NCBI GenBank assembly: GCA_003542935.1
Contig: DPJQ01000084.1
Location: 1-9,757, forward strand
From: Lachnospiraceae bacterium
GTDB taxonomy: Bacteria; Bacillota; Clostridia; Lachnospirales; Lachnospiraceae
DNA length: 9,757 nt
Direction of reading: 5' to 3'
Each line of letters begins with the position of its first letter. Within the stretch, counting starts at the first letter, position 1. Shown here in pieces: positions 1-6,358 of the stretch. Position numbers and translations under genes: made by a program. The notes beneath the pieces were generated by a model. That model saw nothing but the letters and a program-made list of their open reading frames with translations. It had not been told where the DNA came from and made no database searches.

Positions 1-921
1 ATTAATGTTTATTGATACTTGTCCATACTCCGGTGTATGCAAAAGCTCGGCAAAACTTCCTCTGGGATCCGTATTCATTTTAATATCATACCTAAAACGA
101 TTCACTGGCAAATAGGTTAAATAGAGGGAATATAATTTTTTTGCAAAAGACCCCTCAGGCATTTTGGGCATAAGCAACGTATAAGGCTGTTGCTTAAATT
201 CTTCCAAGAGTTCAACAATCTCACCTAGTGTTACACGATGCGTTATCGGAACATAACAATAGCGTCCGTTTTCCTTTTCTATTGGAGTAACCCCTTCATA
301 TTCGCAGTGTTTTTCTTTGCCCTCCAGCAAGTCGAACATAGCAGACACAAAATCAACAATATAAAGTAATTCCAGCTCTGTATTACGATCATCAACTGTA
401 AAGGGTTGATCGTTTGCTATTGCCCAGCAAAAAGTTGACACAGCCGAATTGTAATTCGGTCTGCTGTGCCCCATCATATTTGGAAAACGATAAACGGCAA
501 CTTTTATATTGTTTTCCTTTCCATAGGAAAACAGCAACGTTTCTCCAGCCAGCTTGCTCTTTCCATATTCTGATGAACTATAACGTCCAACTAAAGCGGC
601 CTGAATAGATGATGCAAACATCACTACAGCTCGATTATTATATTTCTTCAAAAGTCCTAACAGATCTGATGTAAAACAAAAATTTGTTTTAACAAATTCT
701 TCCGAATTTTGGGGTCTGTTGACACCGGCTAAATGAAACACAAAATCACAAGATTGACAATACTTTTCTAATTCTTGTTGAGAAGTATTAGTATCATATT
801 CATATATGTCATCAATCTTTATGGCAGGTCTGGTTCTGTTTTTCTTATCCCGCAAATTTTTTAAATTATTAACAAGTGCGGTACCCATCATTCCTTTTGC
901 ACCTGTAACCAATACATTCAC
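1..921 (-). CDS. capF: CapF/FnlB-like UDP-sugar C4 reductase (SDR + cupin), partial 3' end missing
   Basis: Partial gene: 307 codons are visible and the C-terminus lies beyond base 1. The N-terminal part is an extended short-chain dehydrogenase: a Rossmann motif (VLVTGAKGMMG, residues 3-13), FHLAG near 62-66 and a YxxxK active site (Y119, K123). From about residue 263 the sequence (LYSLYLTYLP, then MNTDPRGSFAELL and GQVSINI) matches the start of the cupin domain of CapF; the family is about 370 residues, so roughly 60 are missing. In that family the cupin part epimerises C3 and the SDR part reduces the C4 ketone of the CapE product with NADPH, in the cytoplasm, giving UDP-6-deoxy-L-talosamine derivatives on the way to UDP-L-FucNAc. 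The start is GTG, overlapping the upstream stop codon by 4 bases (GTGA), which suggests translational coupling. The family call is strong; the final sugar is inference because CapG is not in view. Confidence 0.88.
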   Translation of the reverse strand, partial: MNVLVTGAKGMMGTALVNNLKNLRDKKNRTRPAIKIDDIYEYDTNTSQQELEKYCQSCDFVFHLAGVNRPQNSEEFVKTNFCFTSDLLGLLKKYNNRAVVMFASSIQAALVGRYSSSEYGKSKLAGETLLFSYGKENNIKVAVYRFPNMMGHSRPNYNSAVSTFCWAIANDQPFTVDDRNTELELLYIVDFVSAMFDLLEGKEKHCEYEGVTPIEKENGRYCYVPITHRVTLGEIVELLEEFKQQPYTLLMPKMPEGSFAKKLYSLYLTYLPVNRFRYDIKMNTDPRGSFAELLHTPEYGQVSININ

Positions 922-1490
922 ATTCTCACCCGATCTTTCCCATCATCTATAATTTCATCTGCTTTTACAATTACTTCATTGCTTATCGTTACATTACTTC
1001 CAAGCTTTGCCCTTTTGCCCACTTTTGCAAAAGTCCTAATTACTGAATTTGTATAAATTAGTGCATAATCGCTTATCTTACTATCATGATGAATTTCTAC
1101 TCCCGGGTTTAGTATCACCCCGTTTCCAACTTCCGCTCCGTTTTGAACGACAGTATTGTTTAAAAAAATGCACCCCTGCCCTATCTGTGCATATGGACTC
1201 ACATAAGAAGTACTACATATGACATTGGGAAATGAGTATCCTATTTTCTTAGCTGTTACATAGATTTTTTCTCTTAATACATTATCCCCAATCGTCACAA
1301 TAAGGTTATTGTACTCAGGATAGAGCTTGTCCAAATCTTTTATTTTACCTACAATTTTAATACCACAAATTTTCGTGTTAACTTCATAACCGTCGTCCAC
1401 AAAATAACAGTCATATCTTTCTCTGGTATGTTCCGAAACAACCCTTCCCAAGCCCCCGGAACCCACTAATAATAAGTTTTCTTTCATCAT
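918..1490 (-). CDS. PglD/NeuD-family left-handed beta-helix sugar acyltransferase
   Basis: This 190-residue protein has the two-part layout of the PglD/NeuD family. An N-terminal Rossmann-like UDP-sugar-binding part opens with LLLVGSGGLGR (residues 6-16). From about residue 98 hexapeptide repeats follow (AQIGQG, AEVGNG, AKVGKR, AKLGSN), as in trimeric left-handed beta-helix acyltransferases that use acetyl-CoA. H134-H135-D136 lies where the family has its catalytic HDC-type motif; H135 is the likely general base, with Ser at 137 where Cys is usual. It sits between capE and capF, overlapping capE by 1 base (TAATG) and capF by 4, with no clear ribosome-binding site, so translation is probably coupled. 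In known relatives the acceptor is an amino group (PglD) or a hydroxyl group (NeuD); which applies here cannot be told. The start could also be the next codon, also ATG. The C-terminus (VKADEIIDDGKDRVRM) is short and polar, ending soon after the last coil. Confidence 0.82.
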   Translation of the reverse strand: MMKENLLLVGSGGLGRVVSEHTRERYDCYFVDDGYEVNTKICGIKIVGKIKDLDKLYPEYNNLIVTIGDNVLREKIYVTAKKIGYSFPNVICSTSYVSPYAQIGQGCIFLNNTVVQNGAEVGNGVILNPGVEIHHDSKISDYALIYTNSVIRTFAKVGKRAKLGSNVTISNEVIVKADEIIDDGKDRVRM

Positions 1491-2536
1491 TAATTATGTC
1501 TAATGCCATTAAGCTCTTCTTGAACATAGTCAGTTGTAAGAATCTTTTTTATAGTTCCTTCAATATCAAGGCGCTTTGTGTTATGGCTTGTATAAGACTC
1601 ATCCGCCAATGTATGAACATCACCGTTAACAATATACTTGTCGTAATTCAAATCGCGACTATCTGCAGCAACTCGGTAATAATGTCCCATATCTTCGGCT
1701 CTTAATTTTTCTTCTCTTGTCATAAGCGTTTCAAATAGTTTCTCACCATGACGCGTGCCAATAATACGTGTGCCAGAATCGCCAAAAAGTCGCTGTACTG
1801 CTTTGGCCAAATCGCCAATTGTACTTGCATCAGCCTTTTGTATAAATAAATCACCCGGGTTCGCATGGTCAAAAGCAAATCGTACTAACTCAACAGCTTC
1901 ATCGAGATTCATCAAAAAGCGAGTCATATTAGGATCTGTTATTGTAATTGGGTTACCTGATTTAATTTGATCAATAAAAAGTGGGATTACAGACCCTCTG
2001 GAACACATTACGTTTCCATAGCGGGTACAACAAATAATAGTTCCGCCTCTTTCAGCAGCTACTCTAGCATTTGCGTAAATAACACGTTCCATCATGGCTT
2101 TCGAAATACCCATGGCATTAATTGGATATGCAGCTTTATCCGTAGAAAGACAAACCACCTTTTTCACACCGCATTCAATAGCCGCATGAAGCATATTGTC
2201 GGTTCCTTCAATATTTGTCCTAACCGCTTCCATAGGAAAAAAATCACAGGAAGGAACCTGCTTTAATGCAGCTGCATGGAATACATAATCCACGCCATAC
2301 ATGGCATCCTTTATGGACTGGGCATTTCTGACATTACCAATATAAAACTTGACTTTTTTAGCGGCATCTGGATGTTTTGCTTGGAGCAAGTGCCGCATAT
2401 CATCTTGCTTTTTTTCATCACGTGAAAAAATTCTGATTTCTCTAATATCTGACTCTAAAAAATGCTTAAGCACAGTATTTCCAAAGGAACCTGTACCTCC
2501 AGTAATTAATAATGTCTTTCCCTCAAATGCTGACAA
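1490..2536 (-). CDS. capE: CapE/FnlA/WbjB-type UDP-GlcNAc 4,6-dehydratase, 5-inverting
   Basis: A 348-residue cytoplasmic extended SDR, full length for the family. The NAD(P)-binding motif is ITGGTGSFGN (11-20), with FSRDEKKQDDMR (37-48), AAALKQVPSCDFFPMEAVRTN (88-108) and STDKAAYPINAMGISK (131-146). These are typical of CapE/FnlA rather than PseB/FlaA1, and the usual active-site Tyr of YxxxK is Met (M142xxxK146), as in that subgroup. It removes water across C4-C6 of UDP-GlcNAc and inverts C5, giving the 4-keto sugar used by CapF, the product encoded two genes downstream. Residues GNVRN (67-71) replace the more usual GDVRD, so N68 sits where an adenine-contacting Asp is common. The start is TTG: an in-frame TAG lies five codons upstream, no ATG or GTG is available between, and AGGAGG lies 8 bases before the TTG. 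It is the first gene of the operon as seen here. Confidence 0.92.
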   Translation of the reverse strand: MSAFEGKTLLITGGTGSFGNTVLKHFLESDIREIRIFSRDEKKQDDMRHLLQAKHPDAAKKVKFYIGNVRNAQSIKDAMYGVDYVFHAAALKQVPSCDFFPMEAVRTNIEGTDNMLHAAIECGVKKVVCLSTDKAAYPINAMGISKAMMERVIYANARVAAERGGTIICCTRYGNVMCSRGSVIPLFIDQIKSGNPITITDPNMTRFLMNLDEAVELVRFAFDHANPGDLFIQKADASTIGDLAKAVQRLFGDSGTRIIGTRHGEKLFETLMTREEKLRAEDMGHYYRVAADSRDLNYDKYIVNGDVHTLADESYTSHNTKRLDIEGTIKKILTTDYVQEELNGIRHN

Positions 2537-2544
2537 TACTGTCT

Positions 2545-2550
2545 CCTCCT
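2545..2550 (-). promoter_or_regulatory. Ribosome-binding site fixing the TTG start of capE
   Basis: A perfect AGGAGG lies 8 bases before the TTG at 2536. The in-frame TAG at 2551-2549 leaves no alternative upstream start. Confidence 0.85.
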
Positions 2551-2761
2551 AGCCACCCTTTTATTTTTTGCGGGACTTCTTCACGAATATGATATCCACA
2601 CTTCCACTGAACCCTTTGCCCAATCGTCTGTCTACCCAAATCCCCACGCCTCCAAAGTGACCCACGCAAAAACAGCCGCCGGATACCACCGGCGGCCCAA
2701 AAATCCTCCCAAACCATATACACTGCAAAAAAACTATTGCATTTTTTATCATACAAAACAC
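2551..2761 (-). promoter_or_regulatory. Untranslated leader region of the capE operon
   Basis: About 210 bases between the GDPD terminator and the capE ribosome-binding site, with no convincing gene. Read on the minus strand it begins with an AT-rich stretch containing TATGAT (2751-2746 approximately), a possible -10 box but without a good -35, then a second intrinsic terminator (2668-2696), then about 115 bases of G-rich sequence up to AGGAGG. If transcription starts in the AT-rich part, the second terminator lies inside the 5' leader and would have to be read through. That arrangement is seen in polysaccharide operons controlled by processive antitermination (RfaH/LoaP/UpxY-type NusG relatives). 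This is inference: no such regulator gene is in view and I did not recognise its recruitment element. Confidence 0.4.
2668..2696 (-). terminator. Intrinsic terminator (GC-rich stem) between GDPD and capE
   Basis: A perfect 8-bp stem GCCGCCGG/CCGGCGGC (arms 2696-2689 and 2682-2675) with a 6-base loop is followed on the minus strand by TGTTTTTG. It is the second of two terminators in series and lies about 120 bases before capE, so it may act as a leader attenuator rather than a simple operon end. Confidence 0.7.
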
Positions 2762-2797
2762 AAAAAAGACAGGAAGCCGTCTTTCCCGCTTCCTGTC
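2762..2797 (-). terminator. Intrinsic terminator after the GDPD gene
   Basis: A perfect 10-bp stem GACAGGAAGC/GCTTCCTGTC (arms 2797-2788 and 2777-2768) with a 10-base loop is followed on the minus strand by six T residues. It begins 12 bases after the GDPD stop codon and should separate that gene from the polysaccharide operon. Confidence 0.88.
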
Positions 2798-2809
2798 AGC
2801 CCATTTTCT

Positions 2810-3556
2810 TTATTTTTTTCTTCCGCTTTCCCGCCTCACTTTCACCGCAACATCCGGCACATTCGTAATCACTGCCGTGACCCCGGCCAAAAACAACATC
2901 TCCAGATCCTCTTCCCTGTTTACCGTCCACACCCGAAGGTCAAGTCCGCTCTTTTTATATTCCTCCAGAAATCCCGGCATCTGCATCTGGGACAATGACG
3001 GGTGCAGGCCGTCCACGCCGTAATACCGGGCATACCCTGGCATGTCCAGGGCCACATCACTAAATAGATAAGCTGTCTGCGCCCCTGGTATGAGCCTTTG
3101 TATCTCCCGGATACTGTAATGGTTAAAAGAAGAATAGAGCACCTGCTTTTCCATCCCCTCATTCCGGACAATCTCCGCTGTCTTTTTCTCCAGCCCCGGA
3201 TACCAGTAAATCCCCGTCTTTAATTCGATGTTGACCTGCATCTCCCAGGGCCTTGCCAACCGGAGCACTTCCGCCAGCGTTGGGATCTTTACACCGCCCG
3301 CATACGTCTCCATCCCGTTATGGAAGGAAAACTGCCGCAGTTCCTTTAGCGTATACTCCCTCACCGGCCCTCTCCCGGTACTGACCCGGTCAATCGTCTC
3401 GTCATGGAGAACCACCACTTCTCCATCCTTTGTCATCTGCACATCCAGTTCGATGCCGTCCGCCCCCTGCCGGTGGGCCAGCTCAAAAGCCGGTATCGTA
3501 TTCTCAGGCGCATATCCGCTGGCGCCGCGGTGGGCGAATATCTCTGTTGGGTTCAT
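2810..3556 (-). CDS. Glycerophosphodiester phosphodiesterase (GDPD), soluble bacterial type
   Basis: A 248-residue single-domain GDPD, the usual length for bacterial cytosolic members, with no signal peptide or membrane segment. It hydrolyses glycerophosphodiesters (deacylated phospholipid headgroups) to sn-glycerol 3-phosphate plus an alcohol, using a divalent metal on a TIM barrel. Visible motifs, numbered from the chosen start: HRGASGYAPENT (9-20) with catalytic H9 and R10, GIELDVQ (34-40) with metal ligands E36 and D38, VLHDETIDR (49-57) with catalytic H51, and NIELK (109-113) with metal ligand E111. The start at 3556 is preferred over an ATG two codons upstream (3562), because GGAGGA ends directly against the earlier ATG but sits 6 bases before this one. 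It is followed by its own terminator. No clear promoter is visible, and the palindromic element lies just upstream, so it may be read through from the ABC operon. The exact diester substrate is not predictable. Confidence 0.93.
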   Translation of the reverse strand: MNPTEIFAHRGASGYAPENTIPAFELAHRQGADGIELDVQMTKDGEVVVLHDETIDRVSTGRGPVREYTLKELRQFSFHNGMETYAGGVKIPTLAEVLRLARPWEMQVNIELKTGIYWYPGLEKKTAEIVRNEGMEKQVLYSSFNHYSIREIQRLIPGAQTAYLFSDVALDMPGYARYYGVDGLHPSLSQMQMPGFLEEYKKSGLDLRVWTVNREEDLEMLFLAGVTAVITNVPDVAVKVRRESGRKK

Positions 3557-3562
3557 AACCAT

Positions 3563-3568
3563 TCCTCC
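3563..3568 (-). promoter_or_regulatory. Ribosome-binding site choosing the second ATG of the GDPD gene
   Basis: GGAGGA directly abuts the ATG at 3562 (0-base spacing) but is 6 bases from the in-frame ATG at 3556, so the shorter protein is favoured. Confidence 0.7.
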
Positions 3569-3584
3569 GGCATATTCTAATTTC

Positions 3585-3717
3585 GTAACTGCTCAGTACC
3601 TTCACAGTTACGATGCAAAATCCATTTAAAATCGCCTGTGGCGATGGGATTTTGCACCCCTGAATCATGCTTTTACGGTCTCAGCAGTAAATGCTTCGAC
3701 CTGTGCTGAACAATTAC
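3585..3717. repeat. Palindromic intergenic element with imperfect terminal inverted repeats (REP/MITE-like)
   Basis: A non-coding 133-bp unit fills most of the gap between the ABC operon and the GDPD gene. Its ends are imperfect inverted repeats: GTAACTGCTCAGTAC (3585-3599) matches the reverse complement of 3703-3717 at 12 of 15 positions. Inside are further hairpins: TCGTAACTG/CAGTTACGA (3583-3591 with 3605-3613, 9 bp perfect); TGCAAAATCC/GGATTTTGCA (3614-3623 with 3647-3656, 10 bp perfect) capped by ATCGCC/GGCGAT (3631-3636 with 3640-3645); and TCAGCA/TGCTGA (3681-3686 with 3704-3709). No ORF, no T-tract and no transposase are seen. It could be a mobile miniature element, a REP-type repeat or an RNA structure that stabilises or ends the ABC transcript. 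Copy number elsewhere in the genome is unknown. Confidence 0.65.
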
Positions 3718-3724
3718 CTAATTT

Positions 3725-4348
3725 CTATCTATTCTTTTCATCCAGTAAACGGAGGTCTATTTTTCTCGTACAGACCCGGTCGATCAGCTCCGGATTGTGG
3801 CTGACAGCGATCAGGCCGATCTGCCTTTTTTCCACCTCCTCCACCAGAAAATGCCAGATCTGACTCTGAGTGATCAGATCCAGCATGGTGCTAATCTCAT
3901 CGGCGATGAGAAACCGCGTCCTTTTCCCCAGCGCCCGGGCGAGGGAAAAACGCTGCAGCTCCCCGCCGGACAGTTCCGTGGGGAAACGGCCAAACCAGTC
4001 CGGTTCTATGCCAAGCCCCCGAATCACCCGCTCTTCGATCTCATCTCCTTCTTTTATGGCTTCACCCAGAGGCAGGCGGGGATTCACCGCGAATTCCGGC
4101 TGCTGCCATACCATCTGCACCGGACAGTAGCCTTGATAGGAATCCAAAGGCCGCCCGTCCAGAAGGATCTCACCTTGATTCGGTTTTAAATACCCGGAAA
4201 GCAACTGGCAGAGCGTAGTCTTCCCGTAACCGCTGGGAGCCGTAAGTCCCACCCGTTCCGTATTTTCCATGGACAGGCTGAAATCCTTCAGGATCTGCCT
4301 GCCTTTTGATGTGTATCGGTAGGATACATTTTTTATCTCCAGCTTCAT
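3725..4348 (-). CDS. Peptide/nickel-type ABC importer, compact second ATPase (DppF/NikE position)
   Basis: About 207 residues from the chosen start: a bare ABC nucleotide-binding domain with no C-terminal oligopeptide-ATPase extension. Motifs: Walker A APSGYGKTT (37-45; Ala replaces the usual first Gly), Q-loop VWQQPE (80-85), signature LSGGE (126-130), Walker B FLIADE (146-151, D150 and E151) continuing as ISTMLD where most relatives read PTSALD, and switch His H184. It should pair with the preceding ATPase on the cytoplasmic face and power import by ATP hydrolysis. It is the last gene of the five-gene operon. The start is uncertain: ATG at 4348 has GGGAG 9 bases upstream and begins MKLEIKNVSYRY, the usual domain start; ATG at 4357 and 4381 and GTG at 4405 are in frame upstream and would add up to 19 mostly charged residues. 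The Ala and Ile changes do not remove a catalytic residue, so the domain is probably active. Confidence 0.87.
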   Translation of the reverse strand: MKLEIKNVSYRYTSKGRQILKDFSLSMENTERVGLTAPSGYGKTTLCQLLSGYLKPNQGEILLDGRPLDSYQGYCPVQMVWQQPEFAVNPRLPLGEAIKEGDEIEERVIRGLGIEPDWFGRFPTELSGGELQRFSLARALGKRTRFLIADEISTMLDLITQSQIWHFLVEEVEKRQIGLIAVSHNPELIDRVCTRKIDLRLLDEKNR

Positions 4349-4438
4349 TTCCTTCATCTCCCGTCTTCCCCGTAACCCCATTGCCGTTTCCCTATTTTCT
4401 TTCACGGCGCCCCCTATCCATTATTCATCGCAACATCT

Positions 4439-5440
4439 TCATTCCGCCCGAATACACCGTACCTTGCCGCCCCGCACAATCCGGTAATCTATCTCTCCTG
4501 CGCACTCTGCCCCACAATGGGGACAGCGGGGTGCAAAACTGCATCCCGTGGGAAGGTTCTTCACATAGGGCTGGGTTCCTTCTATATACTGAAAACCATG
4601 CCGGGGCATAGCCCGCCACAGAGCTTTTGTATAGGGATGCCGCAGCGTCTCCTCGTGCTCGAAATCCTGCACCGAAGCCTCTTCCACGGTCGTACCGGCA
4701 TAGAAAACTGCGATCCGATCCGCGACCTCCAGCGCCAGTTCCAGGTCATGGGTAATCACCAATACCCCGGCTCCCATATCCGCCAGCTCGCGGAAATGGG
4801 CCATAGCCCGCTTGGCCACCGCAAGATCCAGGCCGGGCGTGGGCTCATCGGCAATCACCAGCTTCGGCTCCTCCATCAGGGCGGTGGAGATCAGCACCCG
4901 CCGGTTCATGCCGCCGGACAGTTCAAAGGGGTACAGTTCCTCCACTCCCGCATCCAGTTCATACCGTCTGAATATCCCCCTCAGCTTCTTCCTGGCTTCC
5001 GTTGCCTTACTTCCCCTGCGGATCTGCGGACCGATCTTCATCAGAGGATTTAGATAAGCGATACTCTGGGGCACCAGCACGATCTCCCTGCCCCGCAGCT
5101 TTTTGATCCGTTCCTTGGCAAGCTCCTCACCGCAGTAAGTGATCCGTCCGCCCATGTCCGCGTTATAGGGCAGCACGCCCATCACCCCATGGGCCAGGAG
5201 ACTTTTGCCGGAACCGCTGGAGCCAACCACAGCCACCATCTCACCCCCATGCACCTCCACATCCAGATCCCGGATCACCGGCAGGCTGGTCTGGTGCATG
5301 CCCCGATCATATTGGGTAAAGGAAATGCTCATGTGCTCGATCTTTAATACGGGTGCGTCTTCCCTCTGCACATCTCTCATCGTCTGTTCATCTGATCTGT
5401 TTTTTCTGCTGTCACTGGTATTTCCCTTTTTTCCGCTCAT
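4439..5440 (-). CDS. Peptide/nickel-type ABC importer, first ATPase with C-terminal Cys motif (DppD/NikD position)
   Basis: A 333-residue cytoplasmic ATPase. After about 30 polar residues comes a full nucleotide-binding domain: Walker A GSSGSGKS (73-80), Q-loop VPQSIAYLNP (123-132), signature LSGGM (174-178), Walker B LVIADEP (194-200, catalytic E199) and switch His H231. The tail carries the oligopeptide-transporter C-terminal domain with HPYTKALW (268-275) and a cysteine cluster, GCSFAPRCPHCGAEC (299-313) plus C329; in DppD-like ATPases the corresponding cysteines bind an iron-sulfur cluster. C309 is an extra cysteine inside the motif. The start at 5440 is chosen for AGGAG 7 bases upstream; an ATG at 5527 would add 29 residues but has no ribosome-binding site. 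It lies 93 bases after permease 2 and should form a heterodimer with the compact ATPase encoded next. Confidence 0.92.
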   Translation of the reverse strand: MSGKKGNTSDSRKNRSDEQTMRDVQREDAPVLKIEHMSISFTQYDRGMHQTSLPVIRDLDVEVHGGEMVAVVGSSGSGKSLLAHGVMGVLPYNADMGGRITYCGEELAKERIKKLRGREIVLVPQSIAYLNPLMKIGPQIRRGSKATEARKKLRGIFRRYELDAGVEELYPFELSGGMNRRVLISTALMEEPKLVIADEPTPGLDLAVAKRAMAHFRELADMGAGVLVITHDLELALEVADRIAVFYAGTTVEEASVQDFEHEETLRHPYTKALWRAMPRHGFQYIEGTQPYVKNLPTGCSFAPRCPHCGAECAGEIDYRIVRGGKVRCIRAE

Positions 5441-5447
5441 CTGTTTT

Positions 5448-5452
5448 CTCCT
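5448..5452 (-). promoter_or_regulatory. Ribosome-binding site choosing the start of the first ATPase
   Basis: AGGAG lies 7 bases before the ATG at 5440. The longer in-frame start at 5527 is preceded by CAGTAAAACGGC, with no Shine-Dalgarno match. Confidence 0.7.
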
Positions 5453-5533
5453 GACTTGATTACCTTCTATTACATCACAAAGATGCCGCTGCCATATCAA
5501 AAATCCCTGCTCCGCATACTCCGGCATGCCGTT

Positions 5534-6358
5534 TTACTGATGCACACTCCCCGGATCCAGAAGCTTCCGCAGACTCTGCCCCATAACATAAAACAGTACC
5601 ACCGTGACCACCAGGAAAAGCCCCGGAAACAGCGCCAGCCACCATTTTCCCGTGACCAGATATTTCATGGCCTCGGAGAGCACGATCCCGATGGCGGGCT
5701 GTTCCGTGGAAAGGCCGAAGCCCAGAAAAGTGATGCTGGACTCATGCAGGATCGCATGGGGGAACAAAAGCACCAGCCCCACGATAAACTGAGGCAGCAG
5801 GTGGGGCAGCATATGTTTCACGGCAATATACCACCGGCTCTTTCCCAGCTTTCCGGCAATCTTGATATAAGGCATTTCCTTAAGCTGCAGCACCTCCGCG
5901 CGGATCAGCCTGGCCAGGGAGGGCCAATGGGTCACGGCCACCCCGACGATCACTCCCTTCAGCCCCTTGCCCATCGCCACGGAGATCAGGATCAGCAGAA
6001 GGATGTGGGGTACGCCCATGATCAGGTCGATGACAAAGGAGATCACGCTGTCCACGGCCTTCCCCATGGTAGCGGAAGCAATGCCCAGAAGCAGGGCGAT
6101 CACAGCGCTCACGGCCGCCGCCGTGATGCCGATCAGAATACTTATGGAGAGCCCTTTTACGGTACGCACCAGCATATCCCGCCCCAGCCAGTCCGTCCCG
6201 AAGGGATACTGCAGGCAGGGGGGAATATTTTTCCTGGAAAAATCCGTGGCCCGCGCCGCCTCCGTGCCGAGGCTTCCCCAGATACACACGACAATCAGAA
6301 AAGCTGCGGAAAAGCCCAGGCCCAGCAGCACCCGCTGTCTCCGGTTTAATTTTCTCAT
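5534..6358 (-). CDS. Peptide/nickel-type ABC importer permease 2 (DppC/NikC position)
   Basis: A 274-residue inner-membrane permease of the binding-protein-dependent family. A first membrane segment spans about residues 10-28. Then comes the hallmark YPFGTDWLGRDMLVR (51-65) of DppC/OppC/NikC proteins, followed by hydrophobic segments near 70-95, 104-127, 134-146, 190-206 and 240-262. The cytoplasmic EAA-type coupling loop is YIKIAGKLGKSRWYIAVKH (164-182), which docks on the ATPases; the tail ends LDPG near 267-270. Its ATG overlaps the stop of permease 1 (ATGA, 4 bases), and GGGGAGG lies close upstream, so the two permeases are coupled and should assemble as a heterodimer forming the translocation path. 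Length and motifs are ordinary for the family; nothing is broken. Confidence 0.93.
   Translation of the reverse strand: MRKLNRRQRVLLGLGFSAAFLIVVCIWGSLGTEAARATDFSRKNIPPCLQYPFGTDWLGRDMLVRTVKGLSISILIGITAAAVSAVIALLLGIASATMGKAVDSVISFVIDLIMGVPHILLLILISVAMGKGLKGVIVGVAVTHWPSLARLIRAEVLQLKEMPYIKIAGKLGKSRWYIAVKHMLPHLLPQFIVGLVLLFPHAILHESSITFLGFGLSTEQPAIGIVLSEAMKYLVTGKWWLALFPGLFLVVTVVLFYVMGQSLRKLLDPGSVHQ

Noticed and set aside
414..608. A 64-codon plus-strand open frame.
   Set aside because: It lies antisense to the SDR domain of capF and has no start signals or recognisable product.
2523..2761. Two overlapping short minus-strand open frames (66 and 77 codons) in the leader before capE.
   Set aside because: Both run through the terminator stem at 2675-2696, have no ribosome-binding site that I can see, and translate to Gly/Trp/Arg-rich sequence without recognisable pattern.
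3574..3579. TAGAAT on the minus strand just before the GDPD ribosome-binding site as a -10 box.
   Set aside because: The transcript would start within or after the ribosome-binding site, and no -35 lies at the right spacing.
5441..5527. A 29-residue N-terminal extension of the first ATPase from ATG 5527.
   Set aside because: It has no ribosome-binding site, whereas AGGAG precedes the ATG at 5440; the extension has no family counterpart that I recognise.
5456..6349. A 297-codon plus-strand open frame opposite permease 2.
   Set aside because: Same cause: a low-complexity, Gln/His/Pro-rich shadow of a well-supported permease gene.
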